Source: Auanema rhodensis (taxonomy: Eukaryota; Nematoda; Chromadorea; Rhabditida; Rhabditidae). From it: DNA of 64,000 nucleotides. A model generated the notes under the pieces. It made no database searches and had not been told where the DNA came from. It saw only the letters and a list, made by a program, of their open reading frames with translations. The stretch spans positions 21,648,688 to 21,712,687 of the forward strand of contig OZ059895.1 of NCBI GenBank assembly GCA_964057225.1, given 5' to 3'. Numbering within the stretch: position 1 is the stretch's first letter; each line of letters starts with the position of its first letter. Both the position numbers and the translations under genes were made by a program. Below are positions 18,551 through 33,600 of the stretch, piece by piece.

Positions 18551-21007
18551 TTTCGTTGAATAACAATGTCCATCGTCTTTGCCTTGAAAAAAGAAATCTA
18601 AAAACATCTACTTTTTGCTAAATTATTTTGAAATTTTTTGAAAAAATTTTTGTCAAAATGTTTTTGGAAGCAATGTTGAGTGTACATGGAAACTCAACAT
18701 ACACTAATGCATCATTTTTCAAACGATCATAACTAATTTTTGTATTAAGCGTTTCTCAATGTAGTATAGTGCATTCGATGCGGATTTTTAAGCTGCGTCG
18801 ATCTGTGTTATCAGATTTGCTCTAGCTTAAAAATGCACCGAGATATCAACTGATATATGTTCACACTTATATCCTCGATTTTCACCCTGAAGAAATTATT
18901 TTTTCGTTGAATAACATTGTCCATCGTCTTTGCCTTGAAAAAAGGAATCTAAAAACATCTACTTCTTGCTAAATTATTTTGAAATTTTTCGAAAAAATTT
19001 TTGTTAAAATGTTTTTGGAAGCAATGTTGAGTGTACATGGAAACTCAACATACACTAATGCATCATTTTTCAAACGATCATAACTAATTTTTGTATTGAG
19101 CGTTTCTCAATGTAGTATAGTGCATTCGATGCGGATTTTTAAGCTGCGTCGATCTGTATTATCAGATTTGCGCTAGCTTAAAAATGCACCGAGATATCAA
19201 CTGATATATGTTCACACTTATATCCTCGATTTTCACCCTGAAGAAATTATTTTTTCGTTGAATAACATTGTCCATCGTCTTTGCCTTGAAAAAAGGAATC
19301 TAAAAACATCTACTTCTTGCTAAATTATTTTGAAATTTTTCAAAAAAATTTTTGTCAAAATGTTTTTGGAAGCAATGTTGAGTGTACATGGAAACTCAAC
19401 ATACACTAATGCATCATTTTTCAAACGATCATAACTAATTTTTGTATTGAGCGTTTCTCAAAGTAGTATAGTAAATTCGATGCGGATTTTTAAGCTGCGT
19501 CGATCTGTGTTATCAGATTTGCGCTAGCTTAAAAATGCACCGAGATATCAACTGATATAAGTTCACACTTAGATCCTCGATTTTCACCCTGAAGAATTAA
19601 TTTTTTCGTTGAATAACAATGTCCATCGTCTTTGCCTTGAAAAAAGAAATCTAAAAACATCTACTTCTTGCTAAATTATTTTGAAATTTTTCGAAAAAAT
19701 TTTTGTCAAAATGTTTTTGGAAGCAATGTTGAGTGTACATGGAAACTCAACATACACTAATGCATCATTTTTCAAACGATCATAACTAATTTTTGTATTG
19801 AGCGTTTCTCAATGTAGTATAGTGCATTCGATGCGGATTTTTAAGCTGCGTCGATCTGTGTTATCAGATTTGCGCTAGCTTAAAAATGCACCGAGATATC
19901 AACTGATATATGTTCACACTTATATCCTCGATTTTCACCCTGAAGAAATTATTTTTTCGTTGAATAACATTGTCCATCGTCTTTGCCTTGAAAAAAGGAA
20001 TCTAAAAACATCTACTTCTTGCTAAATTATTTTGAAATTTTTCGAAAAAATTTTTGTCAAAATGTTTTTGGAAGCAATGTTGAGTGTACATGGAAACTCA
20101 ACATACACTAATGCATCATTTTTCAAACGATCATAACTAATTTTTGTATTAAGCGTTTCTCAATGTAGTATAGTGCATTCGATGCGGATTTTTAAGCTGC
20201 GTCGATCTGTGTTATCAGATTTGCGCTAGCTTAAAAATGCACCGAGATATCAACTGATATAAGTTCACACTTAGATCCTCGATTTTCACCCTGAAGAATT
20301 AATTTTTTCGTTGAATAACAATGTCCATCGTCTTTGCCTTGAAAAAAGAAATCTAAAAACATCTACTTTTTGCTAAATTATTTTGAAATTTTTTGAAAAA
20401 ATTTTTGTCAAAATGTTTTTGGAAGCAATGTTGAGTGTACATGGAAACTCAACATACACTAATGCATCATTTTTCAAACGATCATAACTAATTTTTGTAT
20501 TAAGCGTTTCTCAATGTAGTATAGTGCATTCGATGCGGATTTTTAAGCTGCGTCGATCTGTGTTATCAGATTTGCTCTAGCTTAAAAATGCACCGAGATA
20601 TCAACTGATATATGTTCACACTTATATCCTCGATTTTCACCCTGAAGAAATTATTTTTTCGTTGAATAACATTGTCCATCGTCTTTGCCTTGAAAAAAGG
20701 AATCTAAAAACATCTACTTCTTGCTAAATTATTTTGAAATTTTTCGAAAAAATTTTTGTTAAAATGTTTTTGGAAGCAATGTTGAGTGTACATGGAAACT
20801 CAACATACACTAATGCATCATTTTTCAAACGATCATAACTAATTTTTGTATTGAGCGTTTCTCAATGTAGTATAGTGCATTCGATGCGGATTTTTAAGCT
20901 GCGTCGATCTGTATTATCAGATTTGCGCTAGCTTAAAAATGCACCGAGATATCAACTGATATATGTTCACACTTATATCCTCGATTTTCACCCTGAAGAA
21001 ATTATTT
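17498..21007. repeat. 5-monomer higher-order repeat, two copies (1,755 bp each)
   Basis: Monomers 17498-19252 and 19253-21007 carry the same sequence of variants: CAAAGTAGTATAGTAAATTCG region, a TAACAATG unit, an ATTAAG unit with TATAAGTTC, a unit with CTTTTTGCT plus TTTTTTGAAA, and a unit with TTGTTAAAATG plus CTGTATTATC. CTTTTTGCT lies at 18611 and 20366, 1,755 bases apart. One mark (TTTTTCAAAAAAA) is in the second copy only. Confidence 0.85.
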
Positions 21008-24000
21008 TTTCGTTGAATAACATTGTCCATCGTCTTTGCCTTGAAAAAAGGAATCTAAAAACATCTACTTCTTGCTAAATTATTTTGAAATTTTTCAAAA
21101 AAATTTTTGTCAAAATGTTTTTGGAAGCAATGTTGAGTGTACATGGAAACTCAACATACACTAATGCATCATTTTTCAAACGATCATAACTAATTTTTGT
21201 ATTGAGCGTTTCTCAATGTAGTATAGTGCATTCGATGCGGATTTTTAAGCTGCGTCGATCTGTGTTATCAGATTTGCGCTAGCTTAAAAATGCACCGAGA
21301 TATCAACTGATATATGTTCACACTTATATCCTCGATTTTCACCCTGAAGAAATTATTTTTTCGTTGAATAACATTGTCCATCGTCTTTGCCTTGAAAAAA
21401 GAAATCTAAAAACATCTACTTCTTGCTAAATTATTTTGAAATTTTTCGAAAAAATTTTTGTCAAAATGTTTTTGGAAGCAATGTTGAGTGTACATGGAAA
21501 CTCAACATACACTAATGCATCATTTTTCAAACGATCATAACTAATTTTTGTATTGAGCGTTTCTCAATGTAGTATAGTGCATTCGATGCGGATTTTTAAG
21601 CTGCGTCGATCTGTGTTATCAGATTTGCTCTAGCTTAAAAATGCACCGAGATATCAACTGATATATGTTCACACTTATATCCTCGATTTTCACCCTGAAG
21701 AAATTATTTTTTCGTTGAATAACATTGTCCATCGTCTTTGCCTTGAAAAAAGAAATCTAAAAACATCTACTTCTTGCTAAATTATTTTGAAATTTTTCGA
21801 AAAAATTTTTGTCAAAATGTTTTTGGAAGCAATGTTGAGTGTACATGGAAACTCAACATACACTAATGCATCATTTTTCAAACGATCATAACTAATTTTT
21901 GTATTGAGCGTTTCTCAATGTAGTATAGTGCATTCGATGCGGATTTTTAAGCTGCGTCGATCTGTGTTATCAGATTTGCTCTAGCTTAAAAATGCACCGA
22001 GATATCAACTGATATAAGTTCACACTTAGATCCTCGATTTTCACCCTGAAGAATTAATTTTTTCGTTGAATAACATTGTCCATCGTCTTTGCCTTGAAAA
22101 AAGAAATCTAAAAACATCTACTTCTTGCTAAATTATTTTGAAATTTTTCGAAAAAATTTTTGTCAAAATGTTTTTGGAAGCAATGTTGAGTGTACATGGA
22201 AACTCAACATACACTAATGCATCATTTTTCAAACGATCATAACTAATTTTTGTATTGAGCGTTTCTCAATGTAGTATAGTGCATTCGATGCGGATTTTTA
22301 AGCTGCGTCGATCTGTGTTATAAGATTTGCGCTAGCTTAAAAATGCACCGAGATATCAACTGATATATGTTCACACTTATATCCTCGATTTTCACCCTGA
22401 AGAAATTATTTTTTCGTTGAATAACATTGTCCATCGTCTTTGCCTTGAAAAAAGGAATCTAAAAACATCTACTTCTTGCTAAATTATTTTGAAATTTTTC
22501 GAAAAAATTTTTGTTAAAATGTTTTTGGAAGCAATGTTGAGTGTACATGGAAACTCAACATACACTAATGCATCATTTTTCAAACGATCATAACTAATTT
22601 TTGTATTGAGCGTTTCTCAATGTAGTATAGTGCATTCGATGCGGATTTTTAAGCTGCGTCGATCTGTATTATCAGATTTGCGCTAGCTTAAAAATGCACC
22701 GAGATATCAACTGATATATGTTCACACTTATATCCTCGATTTTCACCCTGAAGAAATTATTTTTTCGTTGAATAACATTGTCCATCGTCTTTGCCTTGAA
22801 AAAAGGAATCTAAAAACATCTACTTCTTGCTAAATTATTTTGAAATTTTTCAAAAAAATTTTTGTCAAAATGTTTTTGGAAGCAATGTTGAGTGTACATG
22901 GAAACTCAACATACACTAATGCATCATTTTTCAAACGATCATAACTAATTTTTGTATTGAGCGTTTCTCAATGTAGTATAGTGCATTCGATGCGGATTTT
23001 TAAGCTGCGTCGATCTGTGTTATCAGATTTGCGCTAGCTTAAAAATGCACCGAGATATCAACTGATATATGTTCACACTTATATCCTCGATTTTCACCCT
23101 GAAGAAATTATTTTTTCGTTGAATAACATTGTCCATCGTCTTTGCCTTGAAAAAAGAAATCTAAAAACATCTACTTCTTGCTAAATTATTTTGAAATTTT
23201 TCGAAAAAATTTTTGTCAAAATGTTTTTGGAAGCAATGTTGAGTGTACATGGAAACTCAACATACACTAATGCATCATTTTTCAAACGATCATAACTAAT
23301 TTTTGTATTGAGCGTTTCTCAATGTAGTATAGTGCATTCGATGCGGATTTTTAAGCTGCGTCGATCTGTGTTATCAGATTTGCTCTAGCTTAAAAATGCA
23401 CCGAGATATCAACTGATATATGTTCACACTTATATCCTCGATTTTCACCCTGAAGAAATTATTTTTTCGTTGAATAACATTGTCCATCGTCTTTGCCTTG
23501 AAAAAAGAAATCTAAAAACATCTACTTCTTGCTAAATTATTTTGAAATTTTTCGAAAAAATTTTTGTCAAAATGTTTTTGGAAGCAATGTTGAGTGTACA
23601 TGGAAACTCAACATACACTAATGCATCATTTTTCAAACGATCATAACTAATTTTTGTATTGAGCGTTTCTCAATGTAGTATAGTGCATTCGATGCGGATT
23701 TTTAAGCTGCGTCGATCTGTGTTATCAGATTTGCTCTAGCTTAAAAATGCACCGAGATATCAACTGATATAAGTTCACACTTAGATCCTCGATTTTCACC
23801 CTGAAGAATTAATTTTTTCGTTGAATAACAATGTCCATCGTCTTTGCCTTGAAAAAAGAAATCTAAAAACATCTACTTCTTGCTAAATTATTTTGAAATT
23901 TTTCGAAAAAATTTTTGTCAAAATGTTTTTGGAAGCAATGTTGAGTGTACATGGAAACTCAACATACACTAATGCATCATTTTTCAAACGATCATAACTA

Positions 24001-25219
24001 ATTTTTGTATTGAGCGTTTCTCAATGTAGTATAGTGCATTCGATGCGGATTTTTAAGCTGCGTCGATCTGTATTATCAGATTTGCGCTAGCTTAAAAATG
24101 CACCGAGATATCAACTGATATATGTTCACACTTATATCCTCGATTTTCACCCTGAAGAAATTATTTTTTCGTTGAATAACATTGTCCATCGTCTTTGCCT
24201 TGAAAAAAGGAATCTAAAAACATCTACTTCTTGCTAAATTATTTTGAAATTTTTCAAAAAAATTTTTGTCAAAATGTTTTTGGAAGCAATGTTGAGTGTA
24301 CATGGAAACTCAACATACACTAATGCATCATTTTTCAAACGATCATAACTAATTTTTGTATTGAGCGTTTCTCAATGTAGTATAGTGCATTCGATGCGGA
24401 TTTTTAAGCTGCGTCGATCTGTGTTATCAGATTTGCGCTAGCTTAAAAATGCACCGAGATATCAACTGATATATGTTCACACTTATATCCTCGATTTTCA
24501 CCCTGAAGAAATTATTTTTTCGTTGAATAACATTGTCCATCGTCTTTGCCTTGAAAAAAGAAATCTAAAAACATCTACTTCTTGCTAAATTATTTTGAAA
24601 TTTTTCGAAAAAATTTTTGTCAAAATGTTTTTGGAAGCAATGTTGAGTGTACATGGAAACTCAACATACACTAATGCATCATTTTTCAAACGATCATAAC
24701 TAATTTTTGTATTGAGCGTTTCTCAATGTAGTATAGTGCATTCGATGCGGATTTTTAAGCTGCGTCGATCTGTGTTATCAGATTTGCTCTAGCTTAAAAA
24801 TGCACCGAGATATCAACTGATATATGTTCACACTTATATCCTCGATTTTCACCCTGAAGAAATTATTTTTTCGTTGAATAACATTGTCCATCGTCTTTGC
24901 CTTGAAAAAAGAAATCTAAAAACATCTACTTCTTGCTAAATTATTTTGAAATTTTTCGAAAAAATTTTTGTCAAAATGTTTTTGGAAGCAATGTTGAGTG
25001 TACATGGAAACTCAACATACACTAATGCATCATTTTTCAAACGATCATAACTAATTTTTGTATTGAGCGTTTCTCAATGTAGTATAGTGCATTCGATGCG
25101 GATTTTTAAGCTGCGTCGATCTGTGTTATCAGATTTGCTCTAGCTTAAAAATGCACCGAGATATCAACTGATATAAGTTCACACTTAGATCCTCGATTTT
25201 CACCCTGAAGAAATTATTT
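20657..25219. repeat. 4-monomer higher-order repeat, three copies with one extra monomer
   Basis: Units 20657-22060, 22412-23815 and 23816-25219 share an order: a monomer with CTGTATTATC, one with TTTTTCAAAAAAA, then two AAAGAAAT monomers with GCTCTAG, the last usually carrying TATAAGTTC. The period is 1,404 bp. The monomer at 22061-22411 (with GTTATAAG) sits between the first two copies and breaks the rhythm. Confidence 0.8.
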
Positions 25220-27676
25220 TTTCGTTGAATCACATTGTCCATCGTCTTTGCCTTGAAAAAAGGAATCTAAAAACATCTACTTCTTGCTAAATTATTTTGA
25301 AATTTTTCGAAAAAATTTTTGTCAAAATGTTTTTGGAAGCAATGTTGAGTGTACATGGAAACTCAACATACACTAATGCATCATTTTTCAAACGATCATA
25401 ACTAATTTTTGTATTAAGCGTTTCTCAATGTAGTATAGTGCATTCGATGCGGATTTTTAAGCTGCGTCGATCTGTGTTATCAGATTTGCTCTAGCTTAAA
25501 AATGCACCGAGATATCAACTGATATATGTTCACACTTATATCCTCGATTTTCACCCTGAAGAAATTATTTTTTCGTTGAATAACATTGTCCATCGTCTTT
25601 GCCTTGAAAAAAGGAATCTAAAAACATCTACTTCTTGCTAAATTATTTTGAAATTTTTCGAAAAAATTTTTGTCAAAATGTTTTTGGAAGCAATGTTGAG
25701 TGTACATGGAAACTCAACATACACTAATGCATCATTTTTCAAACGATCATAACTAAGTTTTGTATTGAGCGTTTCTCAATGTAGTATAGTGCATTCGATG
25801 CGGATTTTTAAGCTGCGTCGATCTGTGTTATAAGATTTGCGCTAGCTTAAAAATGCACCGAGATATCAACTGATATATGTTCACACTTATATCCTCGATT
25901 TTCACCCTGAAGAAATTATTTTTTCGTTGAATAACATTGTCCATCGTCTTTGCCTTGAAAAAAGGAATCTAAAAACATCTACTTCTTGCTAAATTATTTT
26001 GAAATTTTTCGAAAAAATTTTTGTCAAAATGTTTTTGGAAGCAATGTTGAGTGTACATGGAAACTCAACATACACTAATGCATCATTTTTCAAACGATCA
26101 TAACTAATTTTTGTATTAAGCGTTTCTCAATGTAGTATAGTGCATTCGATGCGGATTTTTAAGCTGCGTCGATCTGTGTTATCAGATTTGCTCTAGCTTA
26201 AAAATGCACCGAGATATCAACTGATATATGTTCACACTTATATCCTCGATTTTCACCCTGAAGAAATTATTTTTTCGTTGAATAACATTGTCCATCGTCT
26301 TTGCCTTGAAAAAAGGAATCTAAAAACATCTACTTCTTGCTAAATTATTTTGAAATTTTTCGAAAAAATTTTTGTCAAAATGTTTTTGGAAGCAATGTTG
26401 AGTGTACATGGAAACTCAACATACACTAATGCATCATTTTTCAAACGATCATAACTAATTTTTGTAGTAAGCGTTTCTCAATGTAGTATAGTGCATTCGA
26501 TGCGGATTTTTAAGCTGCGTCGATCTGTGTTATAAGATTTGCGCTAGCTTAAAAATGCACCGAGATATCAACTGATATATGTTCACACTTATATCCTCGA
26601 TTTTCACCCTGAAGAAATTATTTTTTCGTTGAATAACATTGTCCATCGTCTTTGCCTTGAAAAAAGGAATCTAAAAACATCTACTTCTTGCTAAATTATT
26701 TTGAAATTTTTCGAAAAAATTTTTGTCAAAATGTTTTTGGAAGCAATGTTGAGTGTACATGGAAACTCAACATACACTAATGCATCATTTTTCAAACGAT
26801 CATAACTAATTTTTGTATTAAGCGTTTCTCAATGTAGTATAGTGCATTCGATGCGGATTTTTAAGCTGCGTCGATCTGTGTTATCAGATTTGCTCTAGCT
26901 TAAAAATGCACCGAGATATCAACTGATATATGTTCACACTTATATCCTCGATTTTCACCCTGAAGAAATTATTTTTTCGTTGAATAACATTGTCCATCGT
27001 CTTTGCCTTGAAAAAAGGAATCTAAAAACATCTACTTCTTGCTAAATTATTTTGAAATTTTTCGAAAAAATTTTTGTCAAAATGTTTTTGGAAGCAATGT
27101 TGAGTGTACATGGAAACTCAACATACACTAATGCATCATTTTTCAAACGATCATAACTAATTTTTGTAGTAAGCGTTTCTCAATGTAGTATAGTGCATTC
27201 GATGCGGACTTTTAAGCTGCGTCGATCTGTGTTATAAGATTTGCGCTAGCTTAAAAATGCACCGAGATATCAACTGATATATGTTCACACTTATATCCTC
27301 GATTTTCACCCTGAAGAAATTATTTTTTCGTTGAATAACATTGTCCATCGTCTTTGCCTTGAAAAAAGGAATCTAAAAACATCTACTTCTTGCTAAATTA
27401 TTTTGAAATTTTTCGAAAAAATTTTTGTCAAAATGTTTTTGGAAGCAATGTTGAGTGTACATGGAAACTCAACATACACTAATGCATCATTTTTCAAACG
27501 ATCATAACTAATTTTTGTATTAAGCGTTTCTCAATGTAGTATAGTGCATTCGATGCGGATTTTTAAGCTGCGTCGATCTGTGTTATCAGATTTGCTCTAG
27601 CTTAAAAATGCACCGAGATATCAACTGATATATGTTCACACTTATATCCTCGATTTTCACCCTGAAGAAATTATTT
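25220..27676. repeat. 2-monomer higher-order repeat (702 bp)
   Basis: Monomers alternate between an ATTAAG/GCTCTAG type (starts 25220, 25922, 26624, 27326) and a GTTATAAG/GCGCTAG type (25571, 26273, 26975). The rare GTAGTAAGCG occurs in the units at 26273 and 26975, 702 bases apart, showing dimer-by-dimer amplification. Confidence 0.85.
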
Positions 27677-30600
27677 TTTCGTTGAATAACATTGTCCATC
27701 GTCTTTGCCTTAAAAAAAGGAATCTAAAAACATCTACTTCTTGCTAAATTATTTTGAAATTTTTCGAAAAAATTTTTGTCAAAATGTTTTTGGAAGCAAT
27801 GTTGAGTGTACATGGAAACTCAACATACACTAATGCATCATTTTTCAAACGATCATAACTAATTTTTGTATTGAGCGTTTCTCGATGTAGTATAGTGCAT
27901 TCGATGCGGATTTTTAAGCTGCGTCGATCTGTGTTATCAGATTTGCGCTAGCTTAAAAATGCACCGAGATATCAACTGATATAAGTTCACACTTAGATCC
28001 TCGATTTTCACCCTGAAGAATTAATTTTTTCGTTGAATAACAATGTCCATCGTCTTTGCCTTGAAAAAAGAAATCTAAAAACATCTACTTCTTGCTAAAT
28101 TATTTTGAAATTTTTCGAAAAAATTTTTGTCAAAATGTTTTTGGAAGCAATGTTGAGTGTACATGGAAACTCAACATACACTAATGCATCATTTTTCAAA
28201 CGATCATAACTAATTTTTGTATTAAGCGTTTCTCAATGTAGTATAGTGCATTCGATGCGGATTTTTAAGCTGCGTCGATCTGTGTTATCAGATTTGCTCT
28301 AGCTTAAAAATGCACCGAGATATCAACTGATATATGTTCACACTTATATCCTCGATTTTCACCCTGAAGAAATTATTTTTTCGTTGAATAACATTGTCCA
28401 TCGTCTTTGCCTTGAAAAAAGGAATCTAAAAACATCTACTTCTTGCTAAATTATTTTGAAATTTTTCGAAAAAATTTTTGTCAAAATGTTTTTGGAAGCA
28501 ATGTTGAGTGTACATGGAAACTCAACATACACTAATGCATCATTTTTCAAACGATCATAACTAATTTTTGTATTGAGCGTTTCTCAATGTAGTATAGTGC
28601 ATTCGATGCGGATTTTTAAGCTGCGTCGATCTGTGTTATCAGATTTGCGCTAGCTTAAAAATGCACCGAGATATCAACTGATATATGTTCACACTTATAT
28701 CCTCGATTTTCACCCTGAAGAAATTATTTTTTCGTTGAATAACATTGTCCATCGTCTTTGCCTTGAAAAAAGGAATCTAAAAACATCTACTTCTTGCTAA
28801 ATTATTTTGAAATTTTTCGAAAAAATTTTTGTCAAAATGTTTTTGGAAGCAATGTTGAGTGTACATGGAAACTCAACATACACTAATGCATCATTTTTCA
28901 AACGATCATAACTAATTTTTGTATTGAGCGTTTCTCAATGTAGTATAGTGCATTCGATGCGGATTTTTAAGCTGCGTCGATCTGTGTTATCAGATTTGCG
29001 CTAGCTTAAAAATGCACCGAGATATCAACTGATATATGTTCACACTTATATCCTCGATTTTCACCCTGAAGAAATTATTTTTTCGTTGAATAACATTGTC
29101 CATCGTCTTTGCCTTGAAAAAAGAAATCTAAAAACATCTACTTCTTGCTAAATTATTTTGAAATTTTTCGAAAAAATTTTTGTCAAAATGTTTTTGGAAG
29201 CAATGTTGAGTGTACATGGAAACTCAACATACACTAATGCATCATTTTTCAAACGATCATAACTAATTTTTGTATTGAGCGTTTCTCAATGTAGTATAGT
29301 GCATTCGATGCGGATTTTTAAGCTGCGTCGATCTGTGTTATCAGATTTGCTCTAGCTTAAAAATGCACCGAGATATCAACTGATATATGTTCACACTTAT
29401 ATCCTCGATTTTCACCCTGAAGAAATTATTTTTTCGTTGAATAACATTGTCCATCGTCTTTGCCTTGAAAAAAGGAATCTAAAAACATCTACTTCTTGCT
29501 AAATTATTTTGAAATTTTTCGAAAAAATTTTTGTCAAAATGTTTTTGGAAGCAATGTTGAGTGTACATGGAAACTCAACATACACTAATGCATCATTTTT
29601 CAAACGATCATAACTAATTCTTGTATTGAGCGTTTCTCAATGTAGTATAGTGCATTCGATGCGGATTTTTAAGCTGCGTCGATCTGTGTTATCAGATTTG
29701 CTCTAGCTTAAAAATGCACCGAGATATCAACTGATATATGTTCACACTTATATCCTCGATTTTCACCCTGAAGAAATTATTTTTTCGTTGAATAACATTG
29801 TCCATCGTCTTTGCCTTGAAAAAAGGAATCTAAAAACATCTACTTCTTGCTAAATTATTTTGAAATTTTTCGAAAAAATTTTTGTCAAAATGTTTTTGGA
29901 AGCAATGTTGAGTGTACATGGAAACTCAACATACACTAATGCATCATTTTTCAAACGATCATAACTAATTTTTGTATTGAGCGTTTCTCAATGTAGTATA
30001 GTGCATTCGATGCGGATTTTTAAGCTGCGTCGATCTGTGTTATAAGATTTGCGCTAGCTTAAAAATGCACCGAGATATCAACTGATATATGTTCACACTT
30101 ATATCCTCGATTTTCACCCTGAAGAAATTATTTTTTCGTTGAATAACATTGTCCATCGTCTTTGCCTTGAAAAAAGGAATCTAAAAACATCTACTTCTTG
30201 CTAAATTATTTTGAAATTTTTAAAAAAAATATTTGTCAAAATGTTTTTGGAAGCAATGTTGAGTGTACATGGAAACTCAACATACACTAATGCATCATTT
30301 TTCAAACGATCATAACTAATTTTTGTATTAAGCGTTTCTCAATGTAGTATAGTGCATTCGATGCGGATTTTTAAGCTGCGTCGATCTGTGTTATCAGATT
30401 TGCTCTAGCTTAAAAATGCACCGAGATATCAACTGATATATGTTCACACTTATATCCTCGATTTTCACCCTGAAGAAATTATTTTTTCGTTGAATAACAT
30501 TGTCCATCGTCTTTGCCTTGAAAAAAGGAATCTAAAAACATCTACTTCTTGCTAAATTATTTTGAAATTTTTCGAAAAAATTTTTGTCAAAATGTTTTTG

Positions 30601-33600
30601 GAAGCAATGTTGAGTGTACATGGAAACTCAACATACACTAATGCATCATTTTTCAAACGATCATAACTAAGTTTTGTATTGAGCGTTTCTCAATGTAGTA
30701 TAGTGCATTCGATGCGGATTTTTAAGCTGCGTCGATCTGTGTTATCAGATTTGCTCTAGCTTAAAAATGCACCGAGATATCAACTGATATATGTTCACAC
30801 TTATATCCTCGATTTTCACCCTGAAGAAATTATTTTTTCGTTGAATAACATTGTCCATCGTCTTTGCCTTAAAAAAAGGAATCTAAAAACATCTACTTCT
30901 TGCTAAATTATTTTGAAATTTTTCGAAAAAATTTTTGTCAAAATGTTTTTGGAAGCAATGTTGAGTGTACATGGAAACTCAACATACACTAATGCATCAT
31001 TTTTCAAACGATCATAACTAATTTTTGTATTGAGCGTTTCTCAATGTAGTATAGTGCATTCGATGCGGATTTTTAAGCTGCGTCGATCTGTGTTATCAGA
31101 TTTGCGCTAGCTTAAAAATGCACCGAGATATCAACTGATATATGTTCACACTTATATCCTCGATTTTCACCCTGAAGAAATTATTTTTTCGTTGAATAAC
31201 ATTGTCCATCGTCTTTGCCTTGAAAAAAGAAATCTAAAAACATCTACTTCTTGCTAAATTATTTTGAAATTTTTCGAAAAAATTTTTGTCAAAATGTTTT
31301 TGGAAGCAATGTTGAGTGTACATGGAAACTCAACATACACTAATGCATCATTTTTCAAACGATCATAACTAATTTTTGTATTGAGCGTTTCTCAATGTAG
31401 TATAGTGCATTCGATGCGGATTTTTAAGCTGCGTCGATCTGTGTTATCAGATTTGCTCTAGCTTAAAGATGCACCGAGATATCAACTGATATATGTTCAC
31501 ACTTATATCCTCGATTTTCACCCTGAAGAAATTATTTTTTCGTTGAATAACATTGTCCATCGTCTTTGCCTTGAAAAAAGAAATCTAAAAACATCTACTT
31601 CTTGCTAAATTATTTTGAAATTTTTCGAAAAAATTTTTGTCAAAATGTTTTTGGAAGCAATGTTGAGTGTACATGGAAACTCAACATACACTAATGCATC
31701 ATTTTTCAAACGATCATAACTAATTTTTGTATTGAGCGTTTCTCAATGTAGTATAGTGCATTCGATGCGGATTTTTAAGCTGCGTCGATCTGTGTTATCA
31801 GATTTGCTCTAGCTTAAAAATGCACCGAGATATCAACTGATATATGTTCACACTTATATCCTCGATTTTCACCCTGAAGAAATTATTTTTTCGTTGAATA
31901 ACATTGTCCATCGTCTTTGCCTTGAAAAAAGGAATCTAAAAACATCTACTTCTTGCTAAATTATTTTGAAATTTTTCGAAAAAATTTTTGTCAAAATGTT
32001 TTTGGAAGCAATGTTGAGTGTACATGGAAACTCAACATACACTAATGCATCATTTTTCAAACGATCATAACTAATTTTTGTATTGAGCGTTTCTCAATGT
32101 AGTATAGTGCATTCGATGCGGATTTTTAAGCTGCGTCGATCTGTGTTATCAGATTTGCGCTAGCTTAAAAATGCACCGAGATATCAACTGATATATGTTC
32201 ACACTTATATCCTCGATTTTCACCCTGAAGAAATTATTTTTTCGTTGAATAACATTGTCCATCGTCTTTGCCTTGAAAAAAGGAATCTAAAAACATCTAC
32301 TTCTTGCTAAATTATTTTGAAATTTTTCGAAAAAATTTTTGTCAAAATGTTTTTGGAAGCAATGTTGAGTGTACATGGAAACTCAACATACACTAATGCA
32401 TCATTTTTCAAACGATCATAACTATTTTTTGTATTGAGCGTTTCTCAATGTAGTATAGTGCATTCGATGCGGATTTTTAAGCTGCGTCGATCTGTGTTAT
32501 CAGATTTGCGCTAGCTTAAAAATGCACCGAGATATCAACTGATATATGTTCACACTTATATCCTCGATTTTCACCCTGAAGAAATTATTTTTTCGTTGAA
32601 TAACATTGTCCATCGTCTTTGCCTTGAAAAAAGGAATCTAAAAACATCTACTTCTTGCTAAATTATTTTGAAATTTTTCGAAAAAATTTTTGTCAAAATG
32701 TTTTTGGAAGCAATGTTGAGTGTACATGGAAACTCAACATACACTAATGCATCATTTTTCAAACGATCATAACTAATTTTTGTATTGAGCGTTTCTCGAT
32801 GTAGTATAGTGCATTCGATGCGGATTTTTAAGCTGCGTCGATCTGTGTTATCAGATTTGCGCTAGCTTAAAAATGCACCGAGATATCAACTGATATAAGT
32901 TCACACTTAGATCCTCGATTTTCACCCTGAAGAATTAATTTTTTCGTTGAATAACAATGTCCATCGTCTTTGCCTTGAAAAAAGAAATCTAAAAACATCT
33001 ACTTCTTGCTAAATTATTTTGAAATTTTTCGAAAAAATTTTTGTCAAAATGTTTTTGGAAGCAATGTTGAGTGTACATGGAAACTCAACATACACTAATG
33101 CATCATTTTTCAAACGATCATAACTAATTTTTGTATTGAGCGTTTCTCAATGTAGTATAGTGCATTCGATGCGGATTTTTAAGCTGCGTCGATCTGTGTT
33201 ATCAGATTTGCGCTAGCTTAAAAATGCACCGAGATATCAACTGATATATGTTCACACTTATATCCTCGATTTTCACCCTGAAGAAATTATTTTTTCGTTG
33301 AATAACATTGTCCATCGTCTTTGCCTTGAAAAAAGGAATCTAAAAACATCTACTTCTCGCTAAATTATTTTGAAATTTTTCGAAAAAATTTTTGTCAAAA
33401 TGTTTTTGGAAGCAATGTTGAGTGTACATGGAAACTCAACATACACTAATGCATCATTTTTCAAACGATCATAACTAATTTTTGTATTGAGCGTTTCTCA
33501 ATGTAGTATAGTGCATTCGATGCGGATTTTTAAGCTGCGTCGATCTGTGTTATCAGATTTGCTCTAGCTTAAAAATGCACCGAGATATCAACTGATATAT

